In this document: piece after piece, positions 5,186 to 5,454 of the stretch
Position numbering within the stretch: position 1 is the stretch's first letter
How the letters are laid out: each line of letters begins with the position of its first letter
Assembly (NCBI GenBank): GCA_002340255.1
Contig: DDLS01000068.1
Location: forward strand, 1 to 5,454
Direction of reading: 5' to 3'
Source of the DNA: Cyanobacteria bacterium UBA2566
GTDB lineage: Bacteria; Cyanobacteriota; Cyanobacteriia; Cyanobacteriales; Desertifilaceae
Length of the DNA stretch: 5,454 nucleotides
Program-made: the position numbers and the translations under genes
Notes under the pieces: generated by a model
Database searches by the model: none
The model's input: the letters and a program-made list of their open reading frames with translations, nothing else
What the model was told of the DNA's origin: nothing

Positions 5186-5454
5186 CTAGCTAATAAGAAC
5201 CAGAGGATCTTTATGGGGGATTTTTATTTTAATTTCTAGAGTTCCTCCTAATGCACTGACCACCTCCTGAAGTATATTTAACTCCAGACATTCCCAACTT
5301 TGCAGTTTTTCTTTTCTGGGGTGCGATTCGGCAAAATATTGCTCTAACTCTTCCTCATGCAATCCTGATTTTTCTTGCAGATACTTGAAAGTTAGTTGTT
5401 CAAGATAGTTTTGATAACGTTGCTCTGCTATAGGAATACAGCGCTTTGCGCTGT
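5186..5454 (-). CDS. Partial gene: probable XRE-type (HigA-like) helix-turn-helix protein, 5' end outside the window
   Basis: An uninterrupted minus-strand frame of 88 residues ends in TAG at 5188-5186 and remains open to the window edge. The end reads LQEVVSALGGTLEIKIKIP, which matches the typical C-terminal LRRYVEALGGELE-type signature of XRE antitoxins. Before it, LTFKYLQEKSGLHEEELEQYF corresponds to helices 1-2 of the HTH (L-R-E-A-x-G-L-T-Q-x-E-L-A pattern), and SHPRKEKLQSWECLELN stands where the recognition helix and following segment should be, though it is degenerate: the usual QSAVSRLE is not recognisable. Inside the window there is no ATG or GTG in frame; a TTG (LHEEE) would give only 58 residues. 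The first codons seen run through the palindrome at 5438-5454. A toxin partner, if any, would be outside the window. It could be an intact gene starting further out, or a degraded remnant. Confidence 0.5.
   Translation of the reverse strand, partial: SAKRCIPIAEQRYQNYLEQLTFKYLQEKSGLHEEELEQYFAESHPRKEKLQSWECLELNILQEVVSALGGTLEIKIKIPHKDPLVLIS
5438..5454. repeat. Perfect palindrome ACAGCGC-TTT-GCGCTGT at the window edge
   Basis: Two seven-base arms, ACAGCGC (5438-5444) and GCGCTGT (5448-5454), flank TTT, giving a very stable hairpin. The preceding TAGGAAT may belong to a longer palindrome whose other half would lie beyond the window. The GC-rich, compact hairpin looks like the small interspersed palindromic elements common in cyanobacterial genomes. 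It lies inside the open frame of the partial HTH gene, either as an inserted element or just before the true start. Confidence 0.6.

Overview
The window is cyanobacterial. At least six copies of the octamer GCGATCGC (HIP1, the repeat abundant in many cyanobacterial genomes) occur in 5.45 kb, and several proteins read as close relatives of cyanobacterial families: a CGFS monothiol glutaredoxin, an IbaG-type BolA, a small DUF6761-like protein and an S8 protease with a P domain. Gene style and HIP1 content suit a filamentous, oscillatorialean-type cyanobacterium, but the genus cannot be fixed from this stretch. No transposase, tRNA, rRNA, CRISPR array or phage gene is visible.

Layout from left to right. 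(1) An OmpR/PhoB-type response regulator on the minus strand (40-807), with an atypical acidic pocket. (2) A 343-base divergent intergenic region (808-1150) with TTAAC direct repeats and several short inverted repeats. (3) A small conserved 83-residue protein on the plus strand (1151-1402). (4) A convergent junction (1403-1529) with several hairpins, one of them a good intrinsic terminator for the minus strand. (5) A minus-strand pair, bolA (1931-2182) followed by a CGFS glutaredoxin gene (1530-1853). A sigma70-like promoter precedes bolA and carries a HIP1 octamer in its spacer. (6) A minus-strand gene for a secreted or periplasmic helical protein of 200 residues (2289-2891). (7) A short divergent region, then a large plus-strand subtilisin/kexin-like protease with a C-terminal P/Homo B domain (3019-5169). 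(8) Ending only 17 bases beyond the protease stop, on the opposite strand, a gene whose 5' end lies outside the window (5186-5454). It resembles the C-terminal half of an XRE-type (HigA-like) helix-turn-helix protein. Its upstream visible end reads through a perfect 17-base palindrome.

How the genes fit together. BolA and the CGFS glutaredoxin are the one clear functional unit: families known to form [2Fe-2S]-bridged complexes in iron-sulfur cluster handling and redox/iron sensing. The response regulator, the exported helical protein and the protease look like independent housekeeping or stress genes. The least explained parts are the partial HTH gene with its palindrome, the repeats upstream of the response regulator, and the small DUF6761-like gene.
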